Translations under genes and position numbers: made by a program
Notes under the pieces: model-generated
Databases searched by the model: none
What the model saw: the letters and a program-made list of their open reading frames with translations, nothing else
Told to the model about the DNA's origin: nothing
Source: CAVIQK01 sp964613035
GTDB taxonomy: Bacteria; Bacillota; Clostridia; Christensenellales; DTU072
Reading direction: 5' to 3'
NCBI GenBank assembly: GCA_964613035.1
Contig: CAZTFQ010000015.1
Location: forward strand, 1-44,132
DNA: 44,132 nucleotides
In this document: one piece after another, positions 16,111-23,747 of the stretch
Numbering within the stretch: the first letter of the stretch is position 1
Layout of the letters: each line of letters starts with the position of its first letter

Positions 16111-17007
16111 CTACGATTGCTTAGTCAAGTCCACCAAGACGTAATTGGCGGCGATCTTTTTCAACGATTGTATAGCCGACTTGGCGTTAGCCTTGGTCGT
16201 ATAGCCTTTGGACGCGAGGATGTTTTGCTGATTTTTCGCATACAATCTCCAGCGATATTTTCCTTCTCTGTCAATATAGAGCTGGAAGACGGACTTTCCG
16301 AATGCGGGACGATATTTGGAAGAGTTTTCCTCTTTCGTCGAATCGTGGGTCGTGGCGATTTTAGCCATATTCATTACCGCCTCGGCGCTGTTTTTACAGC
16401 TAGCCTTGGTCGTATAGCCCTGGCTTCTTCCGATAAGGATATTGTTGCTGGCGCGGAAGTTAAAGTAAAAATCGTTTTTACCCTTATAAATCTCGACCGT
16501 ACCGGGGAGACCTTTGGGAGCCTCTTCTTCAGCGGGCTGCTCTGCGGATGCGGGTTGTTCTACGGATGCGGCTGTTTCGGATTGTTCTTCCGATTTAACT
16601 TCTTCTGCAGGAACTTCTTCCGCGGGTTGGTCTGCAACAATTTCTTCTAAGGGTTGTTGTTCTTCAACGACTTCTTCCGTCGTCTCGGGCTTTTCTTCAA
16701 CAGATTCTTCTGCGAGAACTTCCTCTGCGGCTATTGCCTCTTCTTCGGGAGTCTCTTCTATCAAGGCCTCTTCCGCGGGCGCTTCGAGAGCTTCTTCGGG
16801 TTGCTCGGAAGAAAAATTTCCGTCATTAGATTCTTCTTTAGAGTCGTCGGACTTTTCTTCGGACTCTTTTTTCTTGTCGGCTTTATTCTTAATGCTGCCG
16901 AAAACGGAAATGGCGATAAGCAAAACGATCGCAACCGCGATGACTATGAGTAAAATTTTATTTTCGTCGATAAATTTAAGTGCGTCTTGCGCGAAATCCA
17001 ATAACAT
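16111..17007 (-). CDS. Membrane-anchored protein with acidic linker and two DUF1508 (YegP-like) domains
   Basis: A 298-residue protein with three parts. A transmembrane helix lies at about 18-38 (ILLIVIAVAIVLLIAIS). A long Glu/Ala/Pro/Ser-rich acidic linker spans about 45-190. Two YegP/DUF1508 repeats follow at about 193-240 and 250-292, each with the pattern F.F...A.N...I..S.GYTTKA.....I. DUF1508 domains usually occur as small cytoplasmic tandem proteins of unknown role; membrane attachment through an acidic linker is unusual. It is the first gene of the operon with the GH36 and GH31 enzymes and has its own promoter. Topology (domains in or out) cannot be fixed from sequence; the basic residues after the helix suggest the repeats are cytoplasmic. 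Confidence 0.85.
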   Translation of the reverse strand: MLLDFAQDALKFIDENKILLIVIAVAIVLLIAISVFGSIKNKADKKKESEEKSDDSKEESNDGNFSSEQPEEALEAPAEEALIEETPEEEAIAAEEVLAEESVEEKPETTEEVVEEQQPLEEIVADQPAEEVPAEEVKSEEQSETAASVEQPASAEQPAEEEAPKGLPGTVEIYKGKNDFYFNFRASNNILIGRSQGYTTKASCKNSAEAVMNMAKIATTHDSTKEENSSKYRPAFGKSVFQLYIDREGKYRWRLYAKNQQNILASKGYTTKANAKSAIQSLKKIAANYVLVDLTKQS

Positions 17008-17043
17008 AACACTCCTCCGATACTGTTTTTGTTAGCTAAATAT

Positions 17044-17072
17044 ATTATATTTTAATAGGAATAATTCGTCAA
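17044..17072 (-). promoter_or_regulatory. Promoter of the DUF1508-GH36-GH31 operon
   Basis: Minus strand: TTGACG (17067-17072), 17 nt, TATAAT (17044-17049). It lies about 35 nt upstream of the start codon, which has the SD GGAGGAG. Confidence 0.82.
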
Positions 17073-17141
17073 GTCTAAAACTCGACGGAATATGAAGATT
17101 TACAACGATTTTTTTCGTATGGGGGGGCGAGAAAAGAATTA

Positions 17142-17837
17142 TTATTCTTTTTTATTTTTCTCTTCTTCTATGAATCGCTTGATTTCTTCTTCCGTAAACG
17201 TTATTTTTTCTTCCTCGGACAGGCTTTCAGAAGATTCCGACGGCATATTCTTCAGTTTAATGAGCTTAATAATCTGAAAAATCAATATAAACACCAAGGG
17301 AAGCACTATCAAAAACAAGAATCCCCAGAAATTGGCAATTATTTTGAAAACGAAAGTCGTTATAGGGAGCGTCGCGACGTAAACCGACACGACGTCCTTT
17401 TCCGTAACGGTAAAATCGTCCTCTCTCGTATTATGATCGCCCTTGGTCTTAATGATATATCCGCCGTCGGAGGTTTTTTCTATAGATTCTATACGGTGAG
17501 TTATGGTATAATTCATACCCTCTACGTATATAGAGCTCTCTTTAGGTGCTCTGAAAGTGATTATATCGCCGACGAAGAGTTCTTCTTGCTTATAAAGTTT
17601 TTCCAAAATCACGTCGTCGGTCATAATTTTCGGCTCCATGGAATTGGTTAAAATCTTGGTAATCGAATAGCCGAACAGCTGCGATTGTTGCCCGGTTACT
17701 TTTTGGACCAACGCGATCGCGATCAGCGCAATAAGAAAAACCAACAAGATACCCGAAAGTATTTCGCAGGTTTTATCAAAAATCTTTCTTACTTTACTTT
17801 TCTCTTTTTTGACTCGACGAGACTTCGTCTTAATCAT
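17142..17837 (-). CDS. sipW: Signal peptidase I, SipW-type (S26B)
   Basis: A 231-residue membrane serine peptidase of the archaeal/ER-like S26B group, which uses a Ser-His pair. The first transmembrane helix spans about 27-46, the nucleophile is Ser66 in TNSMEP, the box GDIITFRAP follows, His114 sits in TITHRIESIE, and TKGDHN precedes the C-terminal transmembrane helix (about 165-193) and a charged tail. SipW in B. subtilis releases TasA and TapA. Several proteins with SipW-type signal sequences are encoded 8-13 kb away. Its start overlaps the DUF2357-like gene by 8 bp, so it is the last gene of the operon with the AAA+ protein. Confidence 0.92.
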   Translation of the reverse strand: MIKTKSRRVKKEKSKVRKIFDKTCEILSGILLVFLIALIAIALVQKVTGQQSQLFGYSITKILTNSMEPKIMTDDVILEKLYKQEELFVGDIITFRAPKESSIYVEGMNYTITHRIESIEKTSDGGYIIKTKGDHNTREDDFTVTEKDVVSVYVATLPITTFVFKIIANFWGFLFLIVLPLVFILIFQIIKLIKLKNMPSESSESLSEEEKITFTEEEIKRFIEEEKNKKE

Positions 17838-20091
17838 TTATATCCGCCTTGGGACTGTTATAGATAGCATCCAGAATACGCAATGCTTCGTCCGATTCGT
17901 CGACGCCTCTCGTTCTGTTGCGGACGTAACGAGTATTAATCATACGTCTTGCCAATAAGAACTTGTCCTCGAATTCGTCTTCGTCGACGTCGTCATCCTC
18001 GGTGACGGCTTCTACGACGTCGGTGTCGTTAAGAGTCTCTCCCAACACGTTGCGCAGGATGTCTTCGTCGGAAACGTTTTCCGAGTCATACTCGTCGACG
18101 TAGTCGATATCTTCAGATACGTGAATATCCTCGGGAAGAATCTCGGACAAGATTGCTTCGTAAGAGGGATCTTCCTCTTCCTCGGCGGAGTTCTCGAGTA
18201 TTACGTCTTCCTCCGGCTCTATCAGGCGACCTTCTTCGTCGAATTCAAGTTCCACGGACTCTTTTTTAACTTCTTCTTCCGATTCCGTCGATATAGAATC
18301 GGTGGAAATTTCATACGACTTGATTTCATCGTCAACGGACTCTTCTACAACAGGAATTTCAATCAAATCGGTCTCGATAACGGGTTCTTCCTCATTCTCG
18401 ATTGCGGTCTCCGATGCTACGCCGAGGGCTTTCTTGGAAGCAAGCAATATACGCTCGTTGTTGAGAGACTCTATTCTCTCCTTGACAACGGCGATGCGAG
18501 AAGAAAGCTGCTCGTCTTCTTCACGGAGATCGTCGAGACGTTGTTGACCTTTTTCCAAAGCGATTTCTACGTGTAAATCTTCTCTTATGGACTCCAGCTC
18601 TCTAAGAATCTTATATTGTTTGTCGAGCTCGCCCGACACCGTGCGAAGCTTAGTGATATCCTTGATCATAGATATTCTGTCGAGCTCGTCGGCTCTTTCT
18701 CGTCTTATTCTGTCGGCGGATACGGACTCGAGAGATTTTCTCTTTTCGCGGTTACGGAGGGCTTGCTCTATTTGATATTCAGTACGTGATTGCTTATACT
18801 TATCCAAAACTCTGTCGAGAGCGGAATTGATCGCTTTGACTTCTTCCGGCGAAACTCTGTCGTCTTCTGGACGCTTATAGAGCTTCTTGACTTCATAAGG
18901 ATAAAGATTATCGTCGCCGATAAATTCTTTTTCTTCCTCTTCGTCCGCTTGGAAGTCTTGTTCCGATTCTTCTTGTTCCGGCTCCTCGACTTCTTCTTCG
19001 AGCTGCTCTTCGATTTCCTCTTGCTCGGGTTCTTTCTGTTCTTCCTCGGGTTGTTCTTCCGGCTGCTCCTCTTCGGGCTGTTCTTCCGGCATAGCTTCGG
19101 GGAGAGTTATTTCCGGTTGAGAAAGGACGGTCAGTTCTTCCATATATCCTTCATCGCCGACCTGGACCTCTTGACCGTTGGCGAGGGTCTCGAAAATGAA
19201 GGAGTTGAGCGTAATGATATCCGTAAGATTGTCAATCGATTGACGATCGTCCAATTGAGACGAAGAAACCTCGTCGACAAGCTTGAAGCCGTCTTCGCGA
19301 TAGTTTTCGATAAACTGCCACAAAAGAAGAGCTTTTTTGAAGTCGGGGTTCTTTAAGATAACGTTGGTACGTTGAATCGGCGGGCGAACGGGAGCGCATG
19401 AGACCATTTGTTTGGCAAACGGAGAAGCCAAAAAGTCAGATATGATGCGGTCGAGTTTTGCGACTCTTTCTATATCCGAAAGCTCCTCGTTGTTAGTCTT
19501 CATCAGATCGTCGAACGACATCTGCGCCACGCAATCCAACTTAACCGACAGTTGATGATTGGATACGACGAAGTTGCTGTTAACGGACAACTGTAAGCTG
19601 TCTTTTAACGCGCAAGCCGCTTTAATTTTATCAAAGCGAATATTTATAAAGTTTTTAACGTTACGAAGAAGGGTATAGATAAAACGGTTTTCGTAAATCT
19701 CAAAGCTCTCTTCCTTGGAAGTATTGAGAATTTTATTGGGAGTTACGTCTCCGTTTTTATCGACCTGCGCGATTAAATTGGTATGTTGCGCGAGATGTTT
19801 TACCGATTCCGTCGAAATGGAACGTGCCAGCGATATATCTACGATATCTTCTTCCTGCACGATAAACTTCCTCGGGTTACGAACGATATTATCGAGACTG
19901 ACGATACACTCCTCGATATTATTGACCCAAGTCATATCGATAATCTGCTTATGACGTCTTCTCAGTAATTCAAAGGAATTGCGACCGGCTTTAACACGGT
20001 TGCGATATCCCTCGTAAAACTGATCGTCTTTTAGCAGAGAGACGATTTTATCGGCATATTCTTGATATTTATTCTTAGAAATATCAGCCAT
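17830..20091 (-). CDS. DUF2357/DUF524-like protein with acidic and coiled-coil regions, no nuclease domain seen
   Basis: A 753-residue soluble protein. Residues 1-300 resemble DUF2357 (McrC-associated): the signature ESFEIYENRFIYTLLRNVKNF (about 127-147) matches the family's 'ENRF' motif, and VILKNPDFKKALLLW resembles its later helical part. Residues 325-390 are a Pro/Glu/Gln acidic repeat (PEEQPEEEQ units), 400-570 a predicted coiled coil rich in Glu/Arg/Leu, and 575-710 a second very acidic stretch. The tail (about 715-753) is more basic. I see no PD-(D/E)XK nuclease after the DUF2357 part, unlike McrC-type partners. It sits between the McrB-like ATPase (19 bp upstream) and SipW (8-bp overlap). 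A role as adaptor or effector of the ATPase is inferred; its function is unknown. Confidence 0.75.
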   Translation of the reverse strand: MADISKNKYQEYADKIVSLLKDDQFYEGYRNRVKAGRNSFELLRRRHKQIIDMTWVNNIEECIVSLDNIVRNPRKFIVQEEDIVDISLARSISTESVKHLAQHTNLIAQVDKNGDVTPNKILNTSKEESFEIYENRFIYTLLRNVKNFINIRFDKIKAACALKDSLQLSVNSNFVVSNHQLSVKLDCVAQMSFDDLMKTNNEELSDIERVAKLDRIISDFLASPFAKQMVSCAPVRPPIQRTNVILKNPDFKKALLLWQFIENYREDGFKLVDEVSSSQLDDRQSIDNLTDIITLNSFIFETLANGQEVQVGDEGYMEELTVLSQPEITLPEAMPEEQPEEEQPEEQPEEEQKEPEQEEIEEQLEEEVEEPEQEESEQDFQADEEEEKEFIGDDNLYPYEVKKLYKRPEDDRVSPEEVKAINSALDRVLDKYKQSRTEYQIEQALRNREKRKSLESVSADRIRRERADELDRISMIKDITKLRTVSGELDKQYKILRELESIREDLHVEIALEKGQQRLDDLREEDEQLSSRIAVVKERIESLNNERILLASKKALGVASETAIENEEEPVIETDLIEIPVVEESVDDEIKSYEISTDSISTESEEEVKKESVELEFDEEGRLIEPEEDVILENSAEEEEDPSYEAILSEILPEDIHVSEDIDYVDEYDSENVSDEDILRNVLGETLNDTDVVEAVTEDDDVDEDEFEDKFLLARRMINTRYVRNRTRGVDESDEALRILDAIYNSPKADIND

Positions 20092-20110
20092 TTCCTTACC
20101 TTATTATATA

Positions 20111-21637
20111 TTAGAAGAGTTTTTTCAGTCTGGTTAAGTACTCTTTACACTCGGTCATGTTTTCTTCGCCGAAGTTATCGCTCAAATACTGTATATAAGC
20201 GTCGATTTCGTCACGAATGAAGCCCAAGTTAAGAGATTCGAATTTACGAAGAATTTTATTACACAGCACGTAGTCGAGTCCGTCTATTTCCGTACCGCCG
20301 CAAGCGACGTACACGGGGACGAATTCTCTGAGCTGCTTAACGATACGATTACCGAACGCAAGTCTGAAGTGCTGTATCACGTAATCGTCCATCGCTTCGA
20401 ATTTATCGAGGTTCTCTTGACTGACTTTATGTTCTTCCTGAGCCTTGGCGAAGAGGGACTCCAGATGCTTGTAGTTAATGGGGAGCTTTTCCGTAACGGG
20501 GCACTCGAAAGGAGCCGCCTTGCTGTTGATGTTGATAGGCATACCTCTGTCGTAAACCTTATCGGAGATAGCGAACGTAGAGTCGTCGTTGTTGGCGGTG
20601 CCGACAAACCACATATTGGCGGGAAGGCGGAATCTGCCTTTCTCGACGTGCTTGGGGTCGGACGCCCAACCGGAAGGAACAAGGTCGATGACCCACTGAT
20701 CACGTGAAGGCATTTCCAAAATAGAAAGCATTTCCGCGAAGTAATACTCGACACGAGCTATGTTCATTTCGTCCAGGACGGTTATGTAGACGTCTTCGTT
20801 CCAGGTAGCTTCGTACATCTTCTTGAGGACTTCCGTCTCGTTAAAACGCTTGGTAAATTCGTTGAAATATCCGAAAAGTTCCGTTCTGTCACGCCAAGAG
20901 GGCTGGACGGAAGCTATCGTGGTGGGGTTGTCGAGGAAGTGTCCCATACATTCGGGGAGAGACGTTTTACCTGTACCGGATATACCTTGTAGAATTATGA
21001 GTCTGGTAGTAGCCATCGACGCGAAGAACAGTCTGACGATCTTTTCCTCGTAATACAGATGACGCCACGGACGATCGGGGTTGTTGGCTGCGTAGTAGCG
21101 AAAACGCTCGCAATAAGCCTGCAAATCGAAGCTGTTGTCGTATTCTCTGGGGGTATAGTCCTCTGAGAGATAATATTGATCGACTTCGGTGAGCTTATAG
21201 AAACGGCTCTCGCCTTCTTTCAGCTTGGAATCGGATTCTTCTTCCCCTTCCGATTCTTCTTCCGTAGAGATACCGGCGATACCGCCGACTTTAAGTCCGA
21301 GAATTTTATCTTTCTCCTGACTCATTTTTACGATCTGCTTTTTCAAGACGGAAATTTCGTCTATAAGGTCTTGATTAAGCACACTGCCGCTTTTTCTTCT
21401 GAACAATCTTCTTATCAACAGGACTATAAACCATATAATCGCCACGAGAGCCACTACAACGAGAAGCAACACTATAATCGCGACGGCTTTTTCGCCTGCG
21501 TTGGCGTCGCTGTCGGCTTGGAAGATTTCAATATAGTTGGCTATATTGAACATATGGATTATTGAAAGAAAAATCCCTAAAAATCCCTCTTCTCCGAAGA
21601 AAGAGCTAACGACTTTTTGCAAAAGCGCAGTACTCAT
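20111..21637 (-). CDS. Membrane-tethered McrB-like AAA+ ATPase
   Basis: A 508-residue protein. The N-terminus has an amphipathic or hydrophobic segment (about 10-35) and a strong transmembrane helix (about 50-76, VAIIVLLLVVVALVAIIWF) followed by RRLFRRK. Then come a short coiled coil (85-112), an acidic linker (124-144) and a McrB/dynein-related AAA+ domain: Walker A GISGTGKTS (218-226), Walker B ITVLDEMN (285-292), sensor-1 WFVGTANNDDST (343-354) and a putative arginine finger in DKVYDRG (about 364). McrB proteins normally carry a DNA-binding N-terminus; here it is replaced by a membrane anchor. The gene lies 9 bp after a SipW-like peptidase gene and 19 bp before the DUF2357-like gene. Which substrate it remodels is unknown. 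Confidence 0.85.
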   Translation of the reverse strand: MSTALLQKVVSSFFGEEGFLGIFLSIIHMFNIANYIEIFQADSDANAGEKAVAIIVLLLVVVALVAIIWFIVLLIRRLFRRKSGSVLNQDLIDEISVLKKQIVKMSQEKDKILGLKVGGIAGISTEEESEGEEESDSKLKEGESRFYKLTEVDQYYLSEDYTPREYDNSFDLQAYCERFRYYAANNPDRPWRHLYYEEKIVRLFFASMATTRLIILQGISGTGKTSLPECMGHFLDNPTTIASVQPSWRDRTELFGYFNEFTKRFNETEVLKKMYEATWNEDVYITVLDEMNIARVEYYFAEMLSILEMPSRDQWVIDLVPSGWASDPKHVEKGRFRLPANMWFVGTANNDDSTFAISDKVYDRGMPININSKAAPFECPVTEKLPINYKHLESLFAKAQEEHKVSQENLDKFEAMDDYVIQHFRLAFGNRIVKQLREFVPVYVACGGTEIDGLDYVLCNKILRKFESLNLGFIRDEIDAYIQYLSDNFGEENMTECKEYLTRLKKLF

Positions 21638-21646
21638 AATCTACCT

Positions 21647-22516
21647 CTAATTATTATTGTCGTCGTCCGAGACGGTGGGCTCGGAGTCCGCGTTTTCCGA
21701 TATTTCGGTTTTAGCTTGTTCCAGTTCCGCTTGCTTGGCGAGATATTCGGCTATAGCCGCCTGTTTGGCAGCTTCTACGAGAGCCTCTTTATCCTCGGCG
21801 AGTTGCTTACTGGTTTTGTCTACCTTATGTCGTACGACTTCTCTGATAAACATAAAGACGTTGAAGAAGAACAGCACAGCCAGAGGCAGAACTATAACGA
21901 GAAGAAAATGCGTGCTATCTTTAATCCAATCTATAACGGAACCCCAACCTGCGATTTTGGATCCGTTCCAAACAGCCTTAATATCGTCACGACTTCTGAC
22001 AACGGTATCGTCCGCGGCATTGTTGTCGCCTCTGGTGACGTAGCCGTCTTCTCGCACTTCTACTATTCTGTGCGTATTAAACCAGCCTCGGTTACCGGAA
22101 GCGTCCTCGTAAGGAATGGAACTATCCCAAAACGTCACCACGTCGCCCACCTTCAGCTCGGAGCGACCGTCGTATTCTTTCACTATAATCAAGTCGTGTT
22201 TTTTGAATCGATTATCGTGAGAGATTCCTCTGGAATCGAGCTCGGCATAAGTAAGCACCGCCTGGTCCGTATCATAATCCATAGAGACGGATTCTACAGT
22301 AAGGAACGATATACCGAACGCGGAGGGGAGTTCTTTTTGTTCTCTGTCATAAGAATAAACTATAACGACGACGGACAAAATCAATGCGAATACTACCAAT
22401 ATTATTTGTCCGACCGATCCTACTATTCCTAAAACTTTTTTTGCTTTATCCTTAGGGGCAAGCTCCTTAAAAGGCACTTGTTGTTTTTTGTTATTCACTT
22501 TTTCCTTTTTAGCCAT
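21647..22516 (-). CDS. Divergent SipW-like signal peptidase (S26B)
   Basis: A 289-residue membrane protein with S26B layout: transmembrane helix (about 30-54), putative nucleophile Ser78 in VESVSMDYD, KVGDVVTFWD, His149 in FNTHRIVEV, TRGDNNAADD, a second transmembrane helix (about 203-225) and an Ala/Glu-rich cytoplasmic helix ending in Asp/Asn. Compared with canonical SxSMxP, the proline after SM is missing and an insertion follows, so activity or specificity may differ from the second SipW at 17142-17837. I chose the ATG at 22516 over a GTG two codons earlier because GGGAG lies 5 nt upstream. It is the first gene of the operon with the AAA+ ATPase. Confidence 0.83.
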   Translation of the reverse strand: MAKKEKVNNKKQQVPFKELAPKDKAKKVLGIVGSVGQIILVVFALILSVVVIVYSYDREQKELPSAFGISFLTVESVSMDYDTDQAVLTYAELDSRGISHDNRFKKHDLIIVKEYDGRSELKVGDVVTFWDSSIPYEDASGNRGWFNTHRIVEVREDGYVTRGDNNAADDTVVRSRDDIKAVWNGSKIAGWGSVIDWIKDSTHFLLVIVLPLAVLFFFNVFMFIREVVRHKVDKTSKQLAEDKEALVEAAKQAAIAEYLAKQAELEQAKTEISENADSEPTVSDDDNNN

Positions 22517-22557
22517 ATACACTCCCGTAAGTCTGATTGTGAAAATCCGATGAGTCT

Positions 22558-22586
22558 ATTTTCACACATTTTTCACCTTTTGTCAA
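22558..22586 (-). promoter_or_regulatory. Promoter of the SipW-like/AAA+/DUF2357/SipW operon with TGTGAAAA boxes
   Basis: Minus strand: perfect -35 TTGACA (22581-22586), 17 nt, GAAAAT (22558-22563). The spacer and the -10 carry GTGAAAA twice as direct repeats. On the plus strand, TGTGAAAA (22538-22545) and TTTTCACA (22559-22566) form an 8-bp inverted repeat. This suggests a regulator site over the promoter. Confidence 0.6.
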
Positions 22587-22615
22587 TATGTAAAATCGAT
22601 AAGATTTATACTCGG

Positions 22616-23539
22616 TTATGCCGCCGTCTCGTTTTTAGCCACGTCGATGGTCATTGACAGAGAAAAACTTCCCCCGAGAATCGCGTCCGTACATTCGGGG
22701 TCGGTACCGTCGAACCACACGAAGACGCTGAAGAGCAAGCTCTCTCCCGGTTGAAGATCCACGCCTAGGGTCTCGTTGACGATCGTAGTGACGTCGGCAC
22801 CTTTCGCGTCGTCGTAGAACGGGACGGTCGAGGTCCTTGCCAGCTCTTGATTTTCCGCTCCCGTATATTGAGAAGGATCGGATACGACGGTATCGGATTC
22901 TCCGTCTTGATTGAGTCTGGCGTAGCAATTATCCAATATCGCGTCGACTCCTATCGAGCCGTCTGCGGAGACTTTTCGGACGATAAGTCTGATTCTTGCG
23001 GCATCCGCAACGTGTTGAGTTTCGACAGGCATCTCCAAGAAGACGTTGATGTCGGTCGATATACTGCCGTCGTTACGAATATACAGAGAATAAGAGTTGT
23101 AATCGGAATGTTTTACATTGCCCTCGGCATCGAGATACTCTGTAGAGATATCGTCGAAATCGATATCTTCGAGACGGGAGTCTCTGAGGGGAGCTTGTTT
23201 TGCGGAATTGAGTTCTTCTTTGTCCAATTTAATCTCGTTGACAATGTCTTTATAGACTCCTATGCCCTGACCTGCAGCGACGTCACCGAGCTTAAACATA
23301 AAGCCGGAATGCGAATTATAATTGAGCAATTCCAACGATCCCCAAATGATACCGGTAACTATAAAAGAGAGCAGTAACAAAACGAGCATAATTTTGCTCA
23401 CCTTTTGAGTACGCTCTTTATTCCTGACTTTTTTTGCAATAGCTTCCGAAACGTATTCGGGCTCTTCGATCTTAGGAGCCTTCCCCTTTTTCTGCTTAGG
23501 TTCCTTGATCTCTTCAGAGTTGTTAGACTTCTTTGCCAT
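22616..23539 (-). CDS. TasA-like membrane-anchored surface protein
   Basis: The protein has 307 residues from the chosen ATG (23539, with GGAG 5 nt upstream; an in-frame start eight codons earlier lacks an SD). A charged Lys/Glu-rich cytoplasmic N-terminus (1-45) is followed by one transmembrane helix (about 50-72, IMLVLLLLSFIVTGIIWG) and an extracellular domain of beta character. Features shared with TasA/camelysin-type proteins are the SLYIRNDGSISTDINVFLEM strand and the C-terminal PGESLLFSVFVWFDG with ILGGSFSLSMTIDV. The long cytoplasmic N-terminus is not typical of cleaved SipW substrates, so it may stay anchored. It lies upstream of the SipW/AAA+ operon with its own promoter. The exact function is unknown. 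Confidence 0.72.
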   Translation of the reverse strand: MAKKSNNSEEIKEPKQKKGKAPKIEEPEYVSEAIAKKVRNKERTQKVSKIMLVLLLLSFIVTGIIWGSLELLNYNSHSGFMFKLGDVAAGQGIGVYKDIVNEIKLDKEELNSAKQAPLRDSRLEDIDFDDISTEYLDAEGNVKHSDYNSYSLYIRNDGSISTDINVFLEMPVETQHVADAARIRLIVRKVSADGSIGVDAILDNCYARLNQDGESDTVVSDPSQYTGAENQELARTSTVPFYDDAKGADVTTIVNETLGVDLQPGESLLFSVFVWFDGTDPECTDAILGGSFSLSMTIDVAKNETAA

Positions 23540-23589
23540 AGTCGCTCCAACCGACGCGCGCAACGCGTGCGCTATAATATTACTTATAG

Positions 23590-23618
23590 ATTATAACATA
23601 GCGATTGAATAATATCAA
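23590..23618 (-). promoter_or_regulatory. Promoter of the TasA-like gene
   Basis: Minus strand: TTGATA (23613-23618), 17 nt, TATAAT (23590-23595), about 50 nt upstream of the start codon. A GC-rich ACGCG/CGCGT hairpin lies in the leader. Confidence 0.72.
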
Positions 23619-23709
23619 TACCTAAATTTGAGTTTTTTTTCTCACGGTCGGGTAGTTTTATAATTTCGGAGAGCCTTTTTCGATTATTATCGAGTACGGA
23701 ATATGATTA

Positions 23710-23738
23710 TTGACTATTTTTACCGATAATGCTAAACT
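23710..23738 (+). promoter_or_regulatory. Promoter of the O-antigen-ligase-like gene
   Basis: TTGACT (23710-23715), 17 nt, TAAACT (23733-23738). Transcription would start about at the start codon, so the mRNA may have almost no leader. Confidence 0.5.
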
Positions 23739-23747
23739 GTAAAAGTG

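Noticed and set aside
16514..17035. Serine-rich plus-strand open frame opposite the DUF1508 gene
   Set aside because: It is the antisense of the Glu/Ala-rich linker (GAA/GAG read as TTC/TCT); it has no SD and no family features.
17117..17125. Run of seven G downstream of sipW as a phase-variation tract
   Set aside because: It is outside any coding frame and outside the promoter hexamers; seven bases is short for slippage control.
17134..17153. AT-only inverted repeat at the end of sipW as a terminator
   Set aside because: The stem is entirely AT except one pair and overlaps the stop codon; it is too weak to call.
17142..23539. Reading the McrB-like/DUF2357 pair as a standard McrBC restriction system
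   Set aside because: The ATPase lacks a DNA-binding N-terminus and is membrane-anchored, no nuclease motif is visible in the partner, and the pair is embedded between signal peptidase genes. I keep defence only as an alternative.
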